From assembly GCF_017355405.1 (NCBI RefSeq), contig NZ_CP061177.1, positions 3,408,501 to 3,472,500 of the forward strand: a stretch of DNA of 64,000 bases, written 5' to 3'. Positions 8,236 through 17,441 of the stretch are shown here, in pieces. This DNA comes from Roseomonas haemaphysalidis. GTDB lineage: Bacteria > Pseudomonadota > Alphaproteobacteria > Acetobacterales > Acetobacteraceae. Each line of letters opens with the position of its first letter. The first letter of the stretch is position 1. The notes beneath the pieces are model-generated. The model was given only the letters and a program-made list of their open reading frames with translations, did no database searches and was not told the origin of the DNA. Made by a program: the position numbers and the translations under genes.

Positions 8236-9816
8236 TTGAAGAGACGCTCGCTCCTGGCCGCTGGCACCGCGACCGCCGCCCTGGCCACCCTGCCCCGCTT
8301 CGCCGTCGCGCAGGGCGCCGGCAGCCGCGTGCTGCGGTACGTCCCCTCCGCCAACCTGACGCAGCTCGACCCGATCTGGTCCACGGCCTATGTCACGCTG
8401 TGCCACGGCTACGCGGTGTTCGACACGCTGTACGGCACCGATGCGCAGGGGCAGGTGCTGCCGCAGATGGCCGCGGGTCACACGGTGTCCGACGACGGCC
8501 GCCGCTGGACCATCCGGCTGCGGGAAGGATTGCGCTTCCATGACGGCGCGCCCGTGCTGGCACGCGACTGCGTCGCCAGCCTGCAGCGCTGGTGCCTCCG
8601 CCAGGGCGCGGGGCAGATCATCGCCGGCTTCCTGGACCGTTGGGAAGCACCGGACGACCGCACCATCGTGGCGCATCTGAAGGAGCCGATGCCGACCCTG
8701 GCCACGCTGATGGCCATGTCCGTCTTCCCGCCCTTCATCATGCCGGAGCGGCTGGCGCGGACGGACCCGGGGCAGCAGGTGGCGGAGATGGTCGGCTCCG
8801 GTCCGTTCCGCTTCAAGGCGGATGAGTATGTCAGCGGCGCACTCTCGGTCTACGAGAAGTTTGCCGGCTACGTGCCACGGCAGGAGGCGCCGGACTGGAC
8901 CTCCGGCGGCAAGGTGGCGAGGCTGGACCGGATCGAATGGCGGGTGATCCCGGATTCCGCCACGGCTGTCGCCGCCTTGCAGCAGGGCGAGGTGGACTGG
9001 GTCGAGAAGCCGCTGGCGGACCTCGTGCCCATGCTGAAGCGGCGCAACGACATCGTGCTGGATGTGATCGACACCACCGGTTGGGCCGGCGCGCTGCGCT
9101 TCAACGTCCTGCACCCGCCTTTCGACAACGAGGCCATCCGCCGCGCGGTGCTGCAGGCGGTGGACCAGCACCCCTTCCTGCAGGTGGCGACGGCGGGTGA
9201 CGAATCCTCCTTCACCATCTGCCACTCCGCCTTTCCCTGCGGCACGCCGGCGGGGCGGCCGATCCCCGGCACCATGCCAGGCGATGCCCAGGCGGCGAGG
9301 ATCGCCATCGCCGCCGCCGGCTACAAGGGCGAGCCGGTGGTTCTGCTGGCACCCAGCGACAACCCGCCGCTGGGCGACTTCGCCGAGCTGGCGGCGGATG
9401 TGATGCGGCGGATCGGGCTGAAGGTGGACGTGGTCAGCACGGACTGGGGCACCGTCGTGCAGCGGCGGGGCAAGAAGGAGCCTGTCGCCCAGGGCGGCTG
9501 GTCCGCCTTCGTCACCGTCGTCAACGGCCCGGCGATCATGAGCCCGCCGGTTAACTTCATGATCCGCGGCCAGGGCGCCCGGGGCTATTTCGGCTGGTAC
9601 GAGAACGCGGAGGTCGAGGCATTGGTGCAGCAATGGCTGCGCGCCGCCTCGGATGCGGAGCGCGTGGCGATCAGCGATCGCATCCAGGCGGTCGTCATGC
9701 GCACGGCCCCCCTCGTGCCCTTGGGCCAGTACGTGCAGCGCACCGCGTACCGGAACACCATCCAGGGCGTGCTGAAGGGACCGGCGACCTTGCCGTGGAA
9801 CGTCAGGAAGGCCTGA
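8236..9816 (+). CDS. ABC transporter substrate-binding protein, family 5 (SBP_bac_5), without its own permease
   Basis: This 526-residue periplasmic solute-binding protein is of the DppA/OppA family. I start it at TTG 8236 (MKRRSLLAAGTATAALA), giving a twin-arginine-like signal peptide; GAGGA (8224-8228) lies 7 bases upstream. The mature part shows LTQLDPIWSTAYVT, VRLREGLRFHDG-like and NEAIRRAVLQAVDQ segments typical of the fold. No permease or ATPase genes adjoin it. The nearest complete set (13943-17441) already has a binding protein, which this one may supplement. The palindrome at 8134 ties it to the TetR-controlled aminotransferase operon, so it may bring in that pathway's substrate. Confidence 0.87.
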   Translation: MKRRSLLAAGTATAALATLPRFAVAQGAGSRVLRYVPSANLTQLDPIWSTAYVTLCHGYAVFDTLYGTDAQGQVLPQMAAGHTVSDDGRRWTIRLREGLRFHDGAPVLARDCVASLQRWCLRQGAGQIIAGFLDRWEAPDDRTIVAHLKEPMPTLATLMAMSVFPPFIMPERLARTDPGQQVAEMVGSGPFRFKADEYVSGALSVYEKFAGYVPRQEAPDWTSGGKVARLDRIEWRVIPDSATAVAALQQGEVDWVEKPLADLVPMLKRRNDIVLDVIDTTGWAGALRFNVLHPPFDNEAIRRAVLQAVDQHPFLQVATAGDESSFTICHSAFPCGTPAGRPIPGTMPGDAQAARIAIAAAGYKGEPVVLLAPSDNPPLGDFAELAADVMRRIGLKVDVVSTDWGTVVQRRGKKEPVAQGGWSAFVTVVNGPAIMSPPVNFMIRGQGARGYFGWYENAEVEALVQQWLRAASDAERVAISDRIQAVVMRTAPLVPLGQYVQRTAYRNTIQGVLKGPATLPWNVRKA

Positions 9817-9954
9817 GCAGCGGCCCGCACGCGGAAAGGCCGGCGCGTTAGCAGCCGCCATGACGACGTGAGGCCGCTGTGTGTTCGTGGCAATCAGGGG
9901 CCTGGGGAGGCCGATACCAGGCGGGATCGATGGACCGGATGGCCCAAGGTTGCG

Positions 9955-10902
9955 TCAGACCTGTTGCGCGCTGCCTTCGACCATCATGAAGGACGCGGCG
10001 CCGGTCTGCCCATCCAGCATGTCCTTCGCAACCTTGCGTACCTCACTGACGAAGTTGGCGACCAGCGGCGAGGTCGGGCGGTTGCGCGGGAGGGCCGTCA
10101 TCACTCTCAGCGTGATGGTCGGGCAGAAGCGGCGCAGCACCACCCCTGCCGCTCCCAGGGGCAGGCCGAAGGGGTGCAGCAATCCGATCCCGATGCCCCG
10201 CGCGACCAGATCGACGGCGACCGCGGACTGGTTGATCTCCAGCCGGTCCACCTGTCGCCGATGCTCGGTGGGAAACGCCCCGCGGATCGCGGCACCGACG
10301 GCGGTGTCGACGCTGGGCGCGATCAGCCGCTCCCCGATCAGGTCGGCGACTTCGATCTGCGCGCGCAGGCACAGGGGATGGCCCGGCGGCAGGACGCAGA
10401 CGATCTCCGCCCTCAGCAAAGGCTCCAGCCGCACGCCCGTGTCGTCCCCGCCGACGATCGTGAAGCCGACATCCGCGATCTCGCCGCGCACCTGTTCCAG
10501 GATCTCGCCTGCCGCCGTGTTGCGGAGGCTGAAACGCAGCTTCGGCCGCGCTTCCAGAAAACGCGCGGCAGCACTGTTGATGAGCCACGTGCCGATCGGC
10601 GGCATGGAAGCCACCGTCAGATGCCCGGCGTCCAGGCTCCGCATGGCTTCCGACTGCGTTTCCAACTGCGAGAGCTGCGCGAAGACCCGGTCCATGACCG
10701 GGAGGATCGCCAGCCCCTCCCGCGTCAGACGCACCCTGTTGCCGGCGCGGAAGAACAGCTTGATGCCCAGCGTTTGTTCCAGGCCATGCAGCGCATGGCT
10801 GACCGCGGACTGCGACACATGGGTCAGCCGGGCGGTCTCGGTGACGCTGAGATTGCTGGAAAACAGGCGGAACGCTTCCAGTTGCCGGAACGAGATGCGC
10901 AT
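9955..10902 (-). CDS. LysR-family transcriptional regulator
   Basis: This 315-residue LysR-type regulator starts at ATG 10902 (MRISFRQLEAFRLF). The winged helix-turn-helix covers about residues 1-60, with LSVTETARLTHVSQSAVSHA as recognition part. A two-lobed effector domain follows (about 90-300), including HLTVASMPPIGTWL and GEIADVGFTIVGGDD. It is transcribed divergently from the monooxygenase at 11044 across 141 bases that hold two inverted repeats, the usual LysR arrangement. I infer control of the monooxygenase and its transporter by a pathway intermediate. Its end faces the end of the binding-protein gene, 138 bases away; I see nothing in that gap. Confidence 0.9.
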   Translation of the reverse strand: MRISFRQLEAFRLFSSNLSVTETARLTHVSQSAVSHALHGLEQTLGIKLFFRAGNRVRLTREGLAILPVMDRVFAQLSQLETQSEAMRSLDAGHLTVASMPPIGTWLINSAAARFLEARPKLRFSLRNTAAGEILEQVRGEIADVGFTIVGGDDTGVRLEPLLRAEIVCVLPPGHPLCLRAQIEVADLIGERLIAPSVDTAVGAAIRGAFPTEHRRQVDRLEINQSAVAVDLVARGIGIGLLHPFGLPLGAAGVVLRRFCPTITLRVMTALPRNRPTSPLVANFVSEVRKVAKDMLDGQTGAASFMMVEGSAQQV

Positions 10903-11043
10903 GAGGAATCTCTCATGTGTGGTGCCATTCTTTGTATTGGGAATCACCTCGCAGGTGCAGCAATAATTTCGTCGGTCACGGCCTGGACCTTCCTTCGGAA
11001 GGCACCCGCCGTGCCCGCGCGGTGTTTGCACGAGGGGGCCTGC
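10903..11043. promoter_or_regulatory. Divergent promoter region between the LysR and monooxygenase genes
   Basis: The 141-base spacer holds ATTC-N10-GAAT (10927-10944) and, directly next to it, the perfect inverted repeat CACCT-CGC-AGGTG (10945-10957). Both are of the size expected for LysR-type binding sites. I could not place -35 and -10 elements with confidence. Confidence 0.45.
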
Positions 11044-12381
11044 ATGTCGCATTCCAACAAAATGATCCTCGCCCTGCTGGTGAACGGTGTGGGGCAGCAC
11101 CAGTCAGCTTGGCGCATCCGCGACAGCCGGGCCGAGGATTCCTATTCGCTCAGCCTCTACGCCGATGCCGCGCGGATGGCGGAAGCGGCCAAGATGCACA
11201 TGGTCTTCCTGGCCGACAGCGCCGACCACGACCAGGCGACGCTGCGCACGCGCCCCAAGCGATTTCTGGAAGCCCTGTCCATCGCCGCCGCCCTGGTGCC
11301 GCTGACCGAGCGGATCGGGCTGCTGGCGACCTTCTCCACCACCTTCACCGAGCCCTACAACGTCGCGCGGCAGATGTGCTCGCTGGATCACCTGTCGGGC
11401 GGGCGGGCGGGCTGGAACATGGTCACCTCCTATGGCGGCGCCGAGCATTATTCGGGCGGCGGGATGATGGAGCACGGGCAGCGGCACAAGCGCGCCTCGG
11501 AATACGCTCAGGTCATCCGCATGCTGTTCGACAGCTGGGATGCCGACGCGCTGGTGATCGACCGCGAAACCGGCATCTATGCTGAACCCGACAAGGTGCG
11601 CTGCGAACGCTTCGACGGCGAGGTCTTCCAGGTCGCCGGCCCGCTGAACATGCCGCGCCCGCCGCAGGGGCGGCCGGTGATCGCGCAGGCCGGCCAGTCC
11701 TCGGCCGGCAAGGACCTCTCGGCCCAGCATGCCGACATGGTCTATGCCCAGGGCACCTCGCTGGAGGAAAGCCAGGCACACTACGCCGATCTGAAGGGAC
11801 GCATGGCGAAGTTCGGCCGGCACGCCGATGAGCTGAAGGTGTTGCCGGGCTGCGTGCCGGTGATCGGCCGCACGGAGGCCGAGGCACGGTCGATGCAGGA
11901 GCAGCTCAACGACCTGCTGGACATGACGGCCGCCAAATACGAGTTGCAGGTCCGCCTGCCCGGCGTGCCACTGGACGACTACGACCTGGACGAGGTGCTG
12001 CCGGCCGCAGCCTTCCCGCCGGTCGAGACGGTGCAGAGCATGCAGACGCGCTACGAGATCTATCGCCATTGGGCGGTCGACAAGAACTATACCATCCGCA
12101 ACATCATCGAGAAGATGACGACCGGCGGCGGCCATTGGTCGCCCTGCGGTTCGGCCGAGCGCATCGCGGAGGAAATGCAGGAGCGCTTCCTGCTCAAGGG
12201 CTGCGACGGCTTCAACCTGTCCGCAACCTACCAGCTCGGCGGCAGCGAGCGGATCACCGGGTTGCTGGTGCCGGCATTGCAGGCCGCCGGCTTCTACCGC
12301 ACCGAATACGAGGGCGTGACGCTGCGCGAGAACATGGGCCTGCCCGAGCCCGCCGCGCGGAAGCTGGCCCATGCGGGCTGA
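11044..12381 (+). CDS. NtaA/SnaA/DszA-family flavin-dependent monooxygenase (LLM class)
   Basis: This 445-residue two-component flavin monooxygenase is of the nitrilotriacetate/dibenzothiophene-sulfone family. Such enzymes need FMNH2 from a separate reductase and cleave C-N or C-S bonds. Family marks are AEAAKMHMVFLADS, TFSTTFTEPYNVARQ, LDHLSGGRAGWNMVTS, the AQAGQSSAGKDLSAQHAD stretch (flavin phosphate) and the C-terminal DGFNLSATYQLGG. Length is normal. No flavin reductase is visible nearby. It is followed by a full ABC transporter on the same strand and has a divergent LysR gene, so import and oxidation of one substrate are probably linked. Confidence 0.9.
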   Translation: MSHSNKMILALLVNGVGQHQSAWRIRDSRAEDSYSLSLYADAARMAEAAKMHMVFLADSADHDQATLRTRPKRFLEALSIAAALVPLTERIGLLATFSTTFTEPYNVARQMCSLDHLSGGRAGWNMVTSYGGAEHYSGGGMMEHGQRHKRASEYAQVIRMLFDSWDADALVIDRETGIYAEPDKVRCERFDGEVFQVAGPLNMPRPPQGRPVIAQAGQSSAGKDLSAQHADMVYAQGTSLEESQAHYADLKGRMAKFGRHADELKVLPGCVPVIGRTEAEARSMQEQLNDLLDMTAAKYELQVRLPGVPLDDYDLDEVLPAAAFPPVETVQSMQTRYEIYRHWAVDKNYTIRNIIEKMTTGGGHWSPCGSAERIAEEMQERFLLKGCDGFNLSATYQLGGSERITGLLVPALQAAGFYRTEYEGVTLRENMGLPEPAARKLAHAG

Positions 12382-12421
12382 TGCGGCGGCCCTTCCGTTG
12401 AACGACCGGAAACCATTGCCC

Positions 12422-13942
12422 ATGACCGCCTCCGCCATCTCCCGGCGTTCCGCCCTGACCATGGCCGCAGCCCTCGCCGCCGCCACCGCCCCGCGATCCG
12501 CCCGCGCGGCAGAGGCCCGCGGGCCCGCCGTGCTGGCGATCGACACCGTGGCCACCCTGGACCCCGCCCATGCGCGGGCGACCGGCGGCAACCTGTCCGT
12601 GCTGTCGCAGGTGCTGTCGTCGCTGACCACGCTGGACGCCTCCGGCCGGCTGGTGGGCGACCTCGCGACCGGCTGGGAGGTCGATGCGGCCACGCGCTTC
12701 ACCTTCCACCTGAACCCCGCCGCGCGGTTCCAGAACGGCAAGCCGCTGGACGCCTCCGTCGTCGCCTGGAACTTCCAGCGCATGATGGACCCGGCGATCC
12801 GCGCGACCGCCAACACCGACCTCGGCCTGATCGACCGGGTCGAGGCGGCCGGCCCGCACACGGTGGTGTTCCACACCAAGCGCCCCTGGCTGGAGCTGCC
12901 ACGCCGCCTGAGCTGGATGTTCATGCTGGAGCCGGAGTGGACCGGGACCCACAACCCCAAGGTCGAGGTCAATGCCTCCGGCGCCTATCGCATGGTCAGC
13001 TTCGACCCCGGCGGCGACATCGTGCTGGAGCGCAATCCGGACTTCCACGGGCCGGCGCCGGCGATCGAGAAGGTCTTGTATCGCGGCATCGACAGCCCGG
13101 CCGCCCGCATCTCCGGCATCCGCGGCGGTGAGATCGACGCCACGCTGCGCATCGACCCGATTGACATGGCCCAGCTGCTGACCCTGCCGGACTACACCGT
13201 CGGCGCGCGGGAAGGGCAGCGCTTCCACGTGCTGAAGTTCCATTTTGGCAACCGGGCGCTGGCCGATATCCGCGTGCGGCAGGCGATCAACTACGCCATC
13301 AACAAGGACGCCATCACCAAGGCCATCTTCCGCGGCTATGTGGGCGCCGGCACCACCCAGGTGCTGAACCCGCAGACGCCCGGCTTCAACGACAGCTACA
13401 AGCCCTGGCCCTATGATCCCGCCCGGGCGAAGGCGCTCCTGGCCGAGGCGGGATATGCCGGCGGGCTGTCGCTGACGCTGAAGACCTCGGTGGAGGGATC
13501 GTCGCTGGCGGTGTCGCCGATCTGTCAGATCATCGCGGCACAGCTCGGGCAGGTTGGCATCCGGCTGCAGGTGGCGCTGCTGCCCTACTCGGCGTTTCTC
13601 GCGCTGCGCACGCAGCCCGAGCTGGCGCCGGATTTCACCTATGCCGGCTATGTTTCTCAATCCAACTCGGCGACCGAGCTGTTCGGACAATACAGCAGCA
13701 AGGGACCCTACGCCTTCGGCCCGATGCCGATGACCTTCGACCGCGCGGTGGAGGTGCAGCGGGAGGCGCTGGAGGCCGACCAGCAGATCCGTGACATCAA
13801 GGCGGCGTCGCAGGCGATGCTGGACGACGTGCTGGAGGTGTTCCTGTTCATCCAGCCGCAGACCTTCGCGGTTAGCAAACGGCTGCGCTGGCAGGCGCGC
13901 AGCGACGACTGGATCAAGGCCAGCGACATGAGCTGGGCCTAG
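12422..13942 (+). CDS. ABC transporter substrate-binding protein, family 5
   Basis: This 506-residue DppA/OppA-type binding protein starts at ATG 12422 (MTASAISRRSALTMAA), giving a Tat-like signal (SRRSALT) cleaved near ARAAEA at about residue 30. The mature protein has TLDPAHARATGGN, AARFQNGKPLDASVVAWNFQR and the IRVRQAINYAINKDAI core motif. An upstream in-frame ATG at 12371 overlaps the monooxygenase end and would bury the signal. It is the first gene of a transporter operon: the first permease starts on the base after its stop. Ligands of the family include peptides, nickel chelates and opines; here it may be the monooxygenase substrate. Confidence 0.9.
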   Translation: MTASAISRRSALTMAAALAAATAPRSARAAEARGPAVLAIDTVATLDPAHARATGGNLSVLSQVLSSLTTLDASGRLVGDLATGWEVDAATRFTFHLNPAARFQNGKPLDASVVAWNFQRMMDPAIRATANTDLGLIDRVEAAGPHTVVFHTKRPWLELPRRLSWMFMLEPEWTGTHNPKVEVNASGAYRMVSFDPGGDIVLERNPDFHGPAPAIEKVLYRGIDSPAARISGIRGGEIDATLRIDPIDMAQLLTLPDYTVGAREGQRFHVLKFHFGNRALADIRVRQAINYAINKDAITKAIFRGYVGAGTTQVLNPQTPGFNDSYKPWPYDPARAKALLAEAGYAGGLSLTLKTSVEGSSLAVSPICQIIAAQLGQVGIRLQVALLPYSAFLALRTQPELAPDFTYAGYVSQSNSATELFGQYSSKGPYAFGPMPMTFDRAVEVQREALEADQQIRDIKAASQAMLDDVLEVFLFIQPQTFAVSKRLRWQARSDDWIKASDMSWA

Positions 13943-14935
13943 ATGCCGGGCGTCACAAAGAGTGGCAGCACCGGCTGGCTCGCGGCGCGCCTCGCGACCC
14001 TGCGGGTCCCGGTCACCCCGGACTTCCTGGCGCGGCGGCTGCTGGGCGCGGTGGTGGCGGTCTGGGGCGCGGCCACCGTGGTCTTCGCCATGATCTTCGC
14101 GACCGGCAACCCGGCGGTCTATCTCGCGGCCGAAAGCGCCAGCGCCGCCGATGTGGCGGCACTGGCCCGCGCCTATGGCTTCGACCGGCCGGTGCCGGTG
14201 CAGTACTGGGACTTCCTGGTGAATCTGGCCACCGGCAGCTTCCCGCCCTCCCTCTTCACCGGCCGCCCCGCCTTCACCGAGGTGCTGCTGCGCGTGCCGC
14301 GGACGCTGCAGGTCAGCCTCAGCGCCGTGGTGCTGGGCTCGGTGGTGGGGCTCGCCGCCGGCTATCTCGCCGCGACCGGGCGGGTGCCGCTCTTGCGCAG
14401 CCTGCCGCTGCGGCTGCTGATGGTGCTGCAGTCCACGCCCAGCTTCTTTCTGGCGCTGGTGCTGATCCTGCTGTTCAGCCTGACCCTGCGCTGGCTGCCG
14501 ACCGGCGGCACCGGCAGTTGGCTGCATCCGGTGCTGCCGATGGTGACGCTGGCCTGCTACGTCGCCCCCGGCGTCGCGCGGCTCTTCGCCGCCTCGATCC
14601 GCGAGGTGCAGTTCGAGGAGCATGTGCTCACCGCCCGCGCCATGGGCCTGTCGGAACGGCGCATCCGCATCCGCCACGTGGCAGTCAATGCGCTCGGCGC
14701 GGTGATCTCGCTGATCGGCCTGCAGGTCGGCGGCATCCTCAGCGGCGCGGTGATCGTGGAAAGCGTCTTCTCATGGCCGGGCGTGGGAGAACTCCTGGTG
14801 CGCTCGGTCAACAACCACGACTATCCCGTGGTGGTGGCGGCGGTGATGCTGATCTGCCTCGGCTACGTCGGGGCCAGCCTGGTGGTCGATATCCTGGTGG
14901 CCCTGGTCGACCCCCGCGCGCAGGAACGTCGATGA
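13943..14935 (+). CDS. ABC transporter permease, DppB type
   Basis: This 330-residue inner-membrane permease is of the peptide/nickel (DppB/OppB) family. A first transmembrane helix (about residues 33-55) is followed by a periplasmic segment and five helices. The coupling (EAA) loop reads EEHVLTARAMGLSERRIRIRH. The C-terminal VESVFSWPGVGELLVRSV is typical of DppB proteins. It begins right after the binding-protein stop and overlaps the next permease by 4 bases (ATGA), so the genes are translationally coupled. The N-terminus is about 25 residues longer than in E. coli DppB. Confidence 0.92.
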   Translation: MPGVTKSGSTGWLAARLATLRVPVTPDFLARRLLGAVVAVWGAATVVFAMIFATGNPAVYLAAESASAADVAALARAYGFDRPVPVQYWDFLVNLATGSFPPSLFTGRPAFTEVLLRVPRTLQVSLSAVVLGSVVGLAAGYLAATGRVPLLRSLPLRLLMVLQSTPSFFLALVLILLFSLTLRWLPTGGTGSWLHPVLPMVTLACYVAPGVARLFAASIREVQFEEHVLTARAMGLSERRIRIRHVAVNALGAVISLIGLQVGGILSGAVIVESVFSWPGVGELLVRSVNNHDYPVVVAAVMLICLGYVGASLVVDILVALVDPRAQERR

Positions 14936-15792
14936 GCGAGATATCCGTCACCCTGCCCGCCCAGGCGCAGCCCCGCCCCTCGCGCTGGCTGCGCGCCCTG
15001 GCCGGCGCGGCGGCCCCCGCGATGCTGGCGGTGGTGGTGGTGCTCGTCTGCGCCGCGCCGCTGGTCTCGCCCTACGATCCCAACGAGCAGGACCTGCTGA
15101 ACCTCCTGGAAGGCCCCTCCGCAGCGCACTGGTTCGGCACTGACATGCTGGGCCGCGACGTGTTGAGCCGCGTGCTGTGGGGCGGCTGGCCGCCGCTGCT
15201 GGTCGGCCTCTGCTCGGTCGCCATCGCCCTGGCCGTGGGCACGGCGGCGGGGATCGCCGCCGGCTTCCGCCAGGGGCGGGTGGACAGCGTCATCGGCCGC
15301 GTGGCCGATATCCAGATGTCGATCCCCGGCCTGGTGCTGGCCCTGCTCGTGCTGGCGCTGTTCGGCTCGGCGGTGACGAACCTCATCTTCGTCATCGCGA
15401 TCGAGAGCTGGCCGCTGCACTTTCGTGTCGTGCGCGCGCATGTCCGCGCCGTGCGCGGCCACGCCTATGTCGAGGCCGCGCAACTGGCCGGGCACGGCGT
15501 GGCACGCATTCTCTGGCGGCATATCCTGCCCTCCACCCTGCCGTTGCTGGCGATCACCGCCACGGTGAACTTCTCCCACGCCGTGCTGGCCGAGGCGGGG
15601 CTCAGCTTCCTCGGCATCGGCATCCAGCCTCCGGCGGCGGACTGGGGAATGATGGTGTCCGAGGGCAAGACGCAGCTCTCGGCGGCCTGGTGGATCTCGG
15701 TCTTTCCCGGGGTGGCGCTGCTGGTCGTCCTGCTTTGCGCGCAGTTGATCGGCGATGGGTTGTCGCGGCGCATGGCAGTGGGGGCGGAGTGA
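14932..15792 (+). CDS. ABC transporter permease, DppC type
   Basis: This 286-residue permease forms the heterodimer partner of the DppB-type protein. It has an N-terminal helix (about 25-45), the DppC hallmark HWFGTDMLGRDVLSRVLWG after it, and the coupling loop YVEAAQLAGHGVARILWRHI. The periplasmic-end motif AEAGLSFLGIGIQPPAADWG is the normal DppC ending. Start and stop overlap the neighbouring genes (ATGA at both ends), showing a tightly coupled transporter operon. Confidence 0.92.
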   Translation: MSEISVTLPAQAQPRPSRWLRALAGAAAPAMLAVVVVLVCAAPLVSPYDPNEQDLLNLLEGPSAAHWFGTDMLGRDVLSRVLWGGWPPLLVGLCSVAIALAVGTAAGIAAGFRQGRVDSVIGRVADIQMSIPGLVLALLVLALFGSAVTNLIFVIAIESWPLHFRVVRAHVRAVRGHAYVEAAQLAGHGVARILWRHILPSTLPLLAITATVNFSHAVLAEAGLSFLGIGIQPPAADWGMMVSEGKTQLSAAWWISVFPGVALLVVLLCAQLIGDGLSRRMAVGAE

Positions 15793-17441
15793 TGGCCGAA
15801 CCGGAGTCGGATGTCCTCGACCTGCGGGACCTGCGGGTGGAGATCGGGGCGGTGCGCGCGGTGCGCGGCGTGTCGCTCCGCATCGCGCGGGGCGAGGTGC
15901 TGGGGCTGGTGGGCGAAAGCGGCTCCGGCAAGTCCATGACGGCGCTTTCCATCGCCGGCCTGACCCCCGCCGCGGCACGGATCAGCGTCGGGCATCTGTC
16001 CGTGGCGGGGCAGGTGCTGGCGCGCACCACGCCCGCCGAATGGCGGCGACTGCGCCGGGACGTGGTGGGCTTCGTCTTCCAGAATGCGATGCGCGCGCTG
16101 AACCCGCGCCTGACGGTGGGCGCGCTGATCCGCGAGGCGCTGCCGGCGGGCGAACAGGACGCCGTCACCGCCCATCGTCGCGCCCTGGCGCTGATGGAGG
16201 ATGTCGGCATCGACCGCGCGCGGGACCGCCTGTCGCAATACCCGCACGAACTGTCGGGCGGGCTGGCGCAGCGCGTGGTCATCGCCCTGGCGCTGGCACG
16301 GCGGCCGAAGCTGTTGATCGCCGACGAGCCGACCACGGCGCTCGACGTGTCCGTGCAGGCGCAGATCCTCGACCTGATCGACCGGCTGCGGCGGGAACAC
16401 GGCCTGGGCGTGCTGCTGGTCTCGCATGACCTGGAGGTGATCGGCGACCGCGCCGACCGCGTCGCGGTGATGTATGCGGGCGAGATCGTCGAAGCCGGCC
16501 CATGCCGCGACGTCATCGGCCGGCCGTCGCACGACTATACCCGAAGCCTGCTCGCCGCGACGCCGGGCCGGCTGATCGCGGACAGGGCGGAACAGGTGGC
16601 GCCTGCCCCCAGGCCACGCTCGCGCCCGTTGGCCGAGGCGGTGGGCGTGTCGCGCAGCTTCGCGGCCGGTGGCCTGCGGTTGCCCTGGCGCCCGGCGCGG
16701 CGCCGCGATGCGGTGCGGGACGTCACCGTCACCGTGCGGCCCGGTGAGTCGCTGGGCATCGTCGGCGAAAGCGGGTCGGGCAAGACGACGCTGGCACGTA
16801 TGCTGGTCGGGCTCGAGACGCCCGATACGGGCGACATCCGTTTCGACGGGCGGGAGGTCCGTGGCCTCGACGCCGCGGAGAAGGCGGGCTGGCGTCGGGA
16901 CGTGCAGTTCATCTTCCAGGACAATGCCGCTGCCCTGGACCCGCGGCACACGATCGGCCACAGCATCCTGGAGCCGCTCAGCCTGCGCAGCCTATCCCGG
17001 GCGGAACAGGACGCGCGGCTCCGGAAGGTGCTGGAGGAGGTCAGCCTGCCGGCGGGCTTCGCCACGCGGCGGCCCCATCAGCTTTCGGGCGGGCAGCGCC
17101 AGCGGGTCGGCATCGCTCGGGCCTTGATCTCCGATCCCCGCCTGATCATCGCGGATGAGCCGGTGTCGGCGCTGGATGTCTCGGTCCAGGCGGTGATCAT
17201 GAAGCTGCTGAACCGTCTGCGGGCCCAGCGGGGGATCAGCTATGTTGTCATCTCCCACGATATCGGCGTCATCCGCTACCTGTGCGACAGGATCGCGGTG
17301 ATGCGTCACGGGCAGGTCGTCGAGGCAGGCGACACGCTGCAGGTGCTCGATGATCCGCAGCATGCCTATACGCGCAACCTCCTCGACGCCGTGCCCGGCA
17401 CCATGCTCAGACGGCATCTCGATAGGATGCCGACAGCCTGA
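15792..17441 (+). CDS. Fused dipeptide-type ABC transporter ATP-binding protein (DppD-DppF fusion)
   Basis: This 549-residue protein carries two complete ATPase domains that are separate proteins in most Dpp systems. Domain 1 (about 8-255) has Walker A GESGSGKS and Walker B LLIADEPTTALD, with the signature changed to LSGGLAQR. Domain 2 (about 275-545) has GESGSGKTTLAR, the signature LSGGQRQRVGIARAL and LIIADEPVSALDVS. Each domain ends with the oligopeptide-type extension (HDYTRSLLAA, HAYTRNLLDA). It energises the permeases just upstream. The start overlaps the preceding stop. The gene is the last of the operon and of the accessory left arm. Confidence 0.92.
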   Translation: MAEPESDVLDLRDLRVEIGAVRAVRGVSLRIARGEVLGLVGESGSGKSMTALSIAGLTPAAARISVGHLSVAGQVLARTTPAEWRRLRRDVVGFVFQNAMRALNPRLTVGALIREALPAGEQDAVTAHRRALALMEDVGIDRARDRLSQYPHELSGGLAQRVVIALALARRPKLLIADEPTTALDVSVQAQILDLIDRLRREHGLGVLLVSHDLEVIGDRADRVAVMYAGEIVEAGPCRDVIGRPSHDYTRSLLAATPGRLIADRAEQVAPAPRPRSRPLAEAVGVSRSFAAGGLRLPWRPARRRDAVRDVTVTVRPGESLGIVGESGSGKTTLARMLVGLETPDTGDIRFDGREVRGLDAAEKAGWRRDVQFIFQDNAAALDPRHTIGHSILEPLSLRSLSRAEQDARLRKVLEEVSLPAGFATRRPHQLSGGQRQRVGIARALISDPRLIIADEPVSALDVSVQAVIMKLLNRLRAQRGISYVVISHDIGVIRYLCDRIAVMRHGQVVEAGDTLQVLDDPQHAYTRNLLDAVPGTMLRRHLDRMPTA

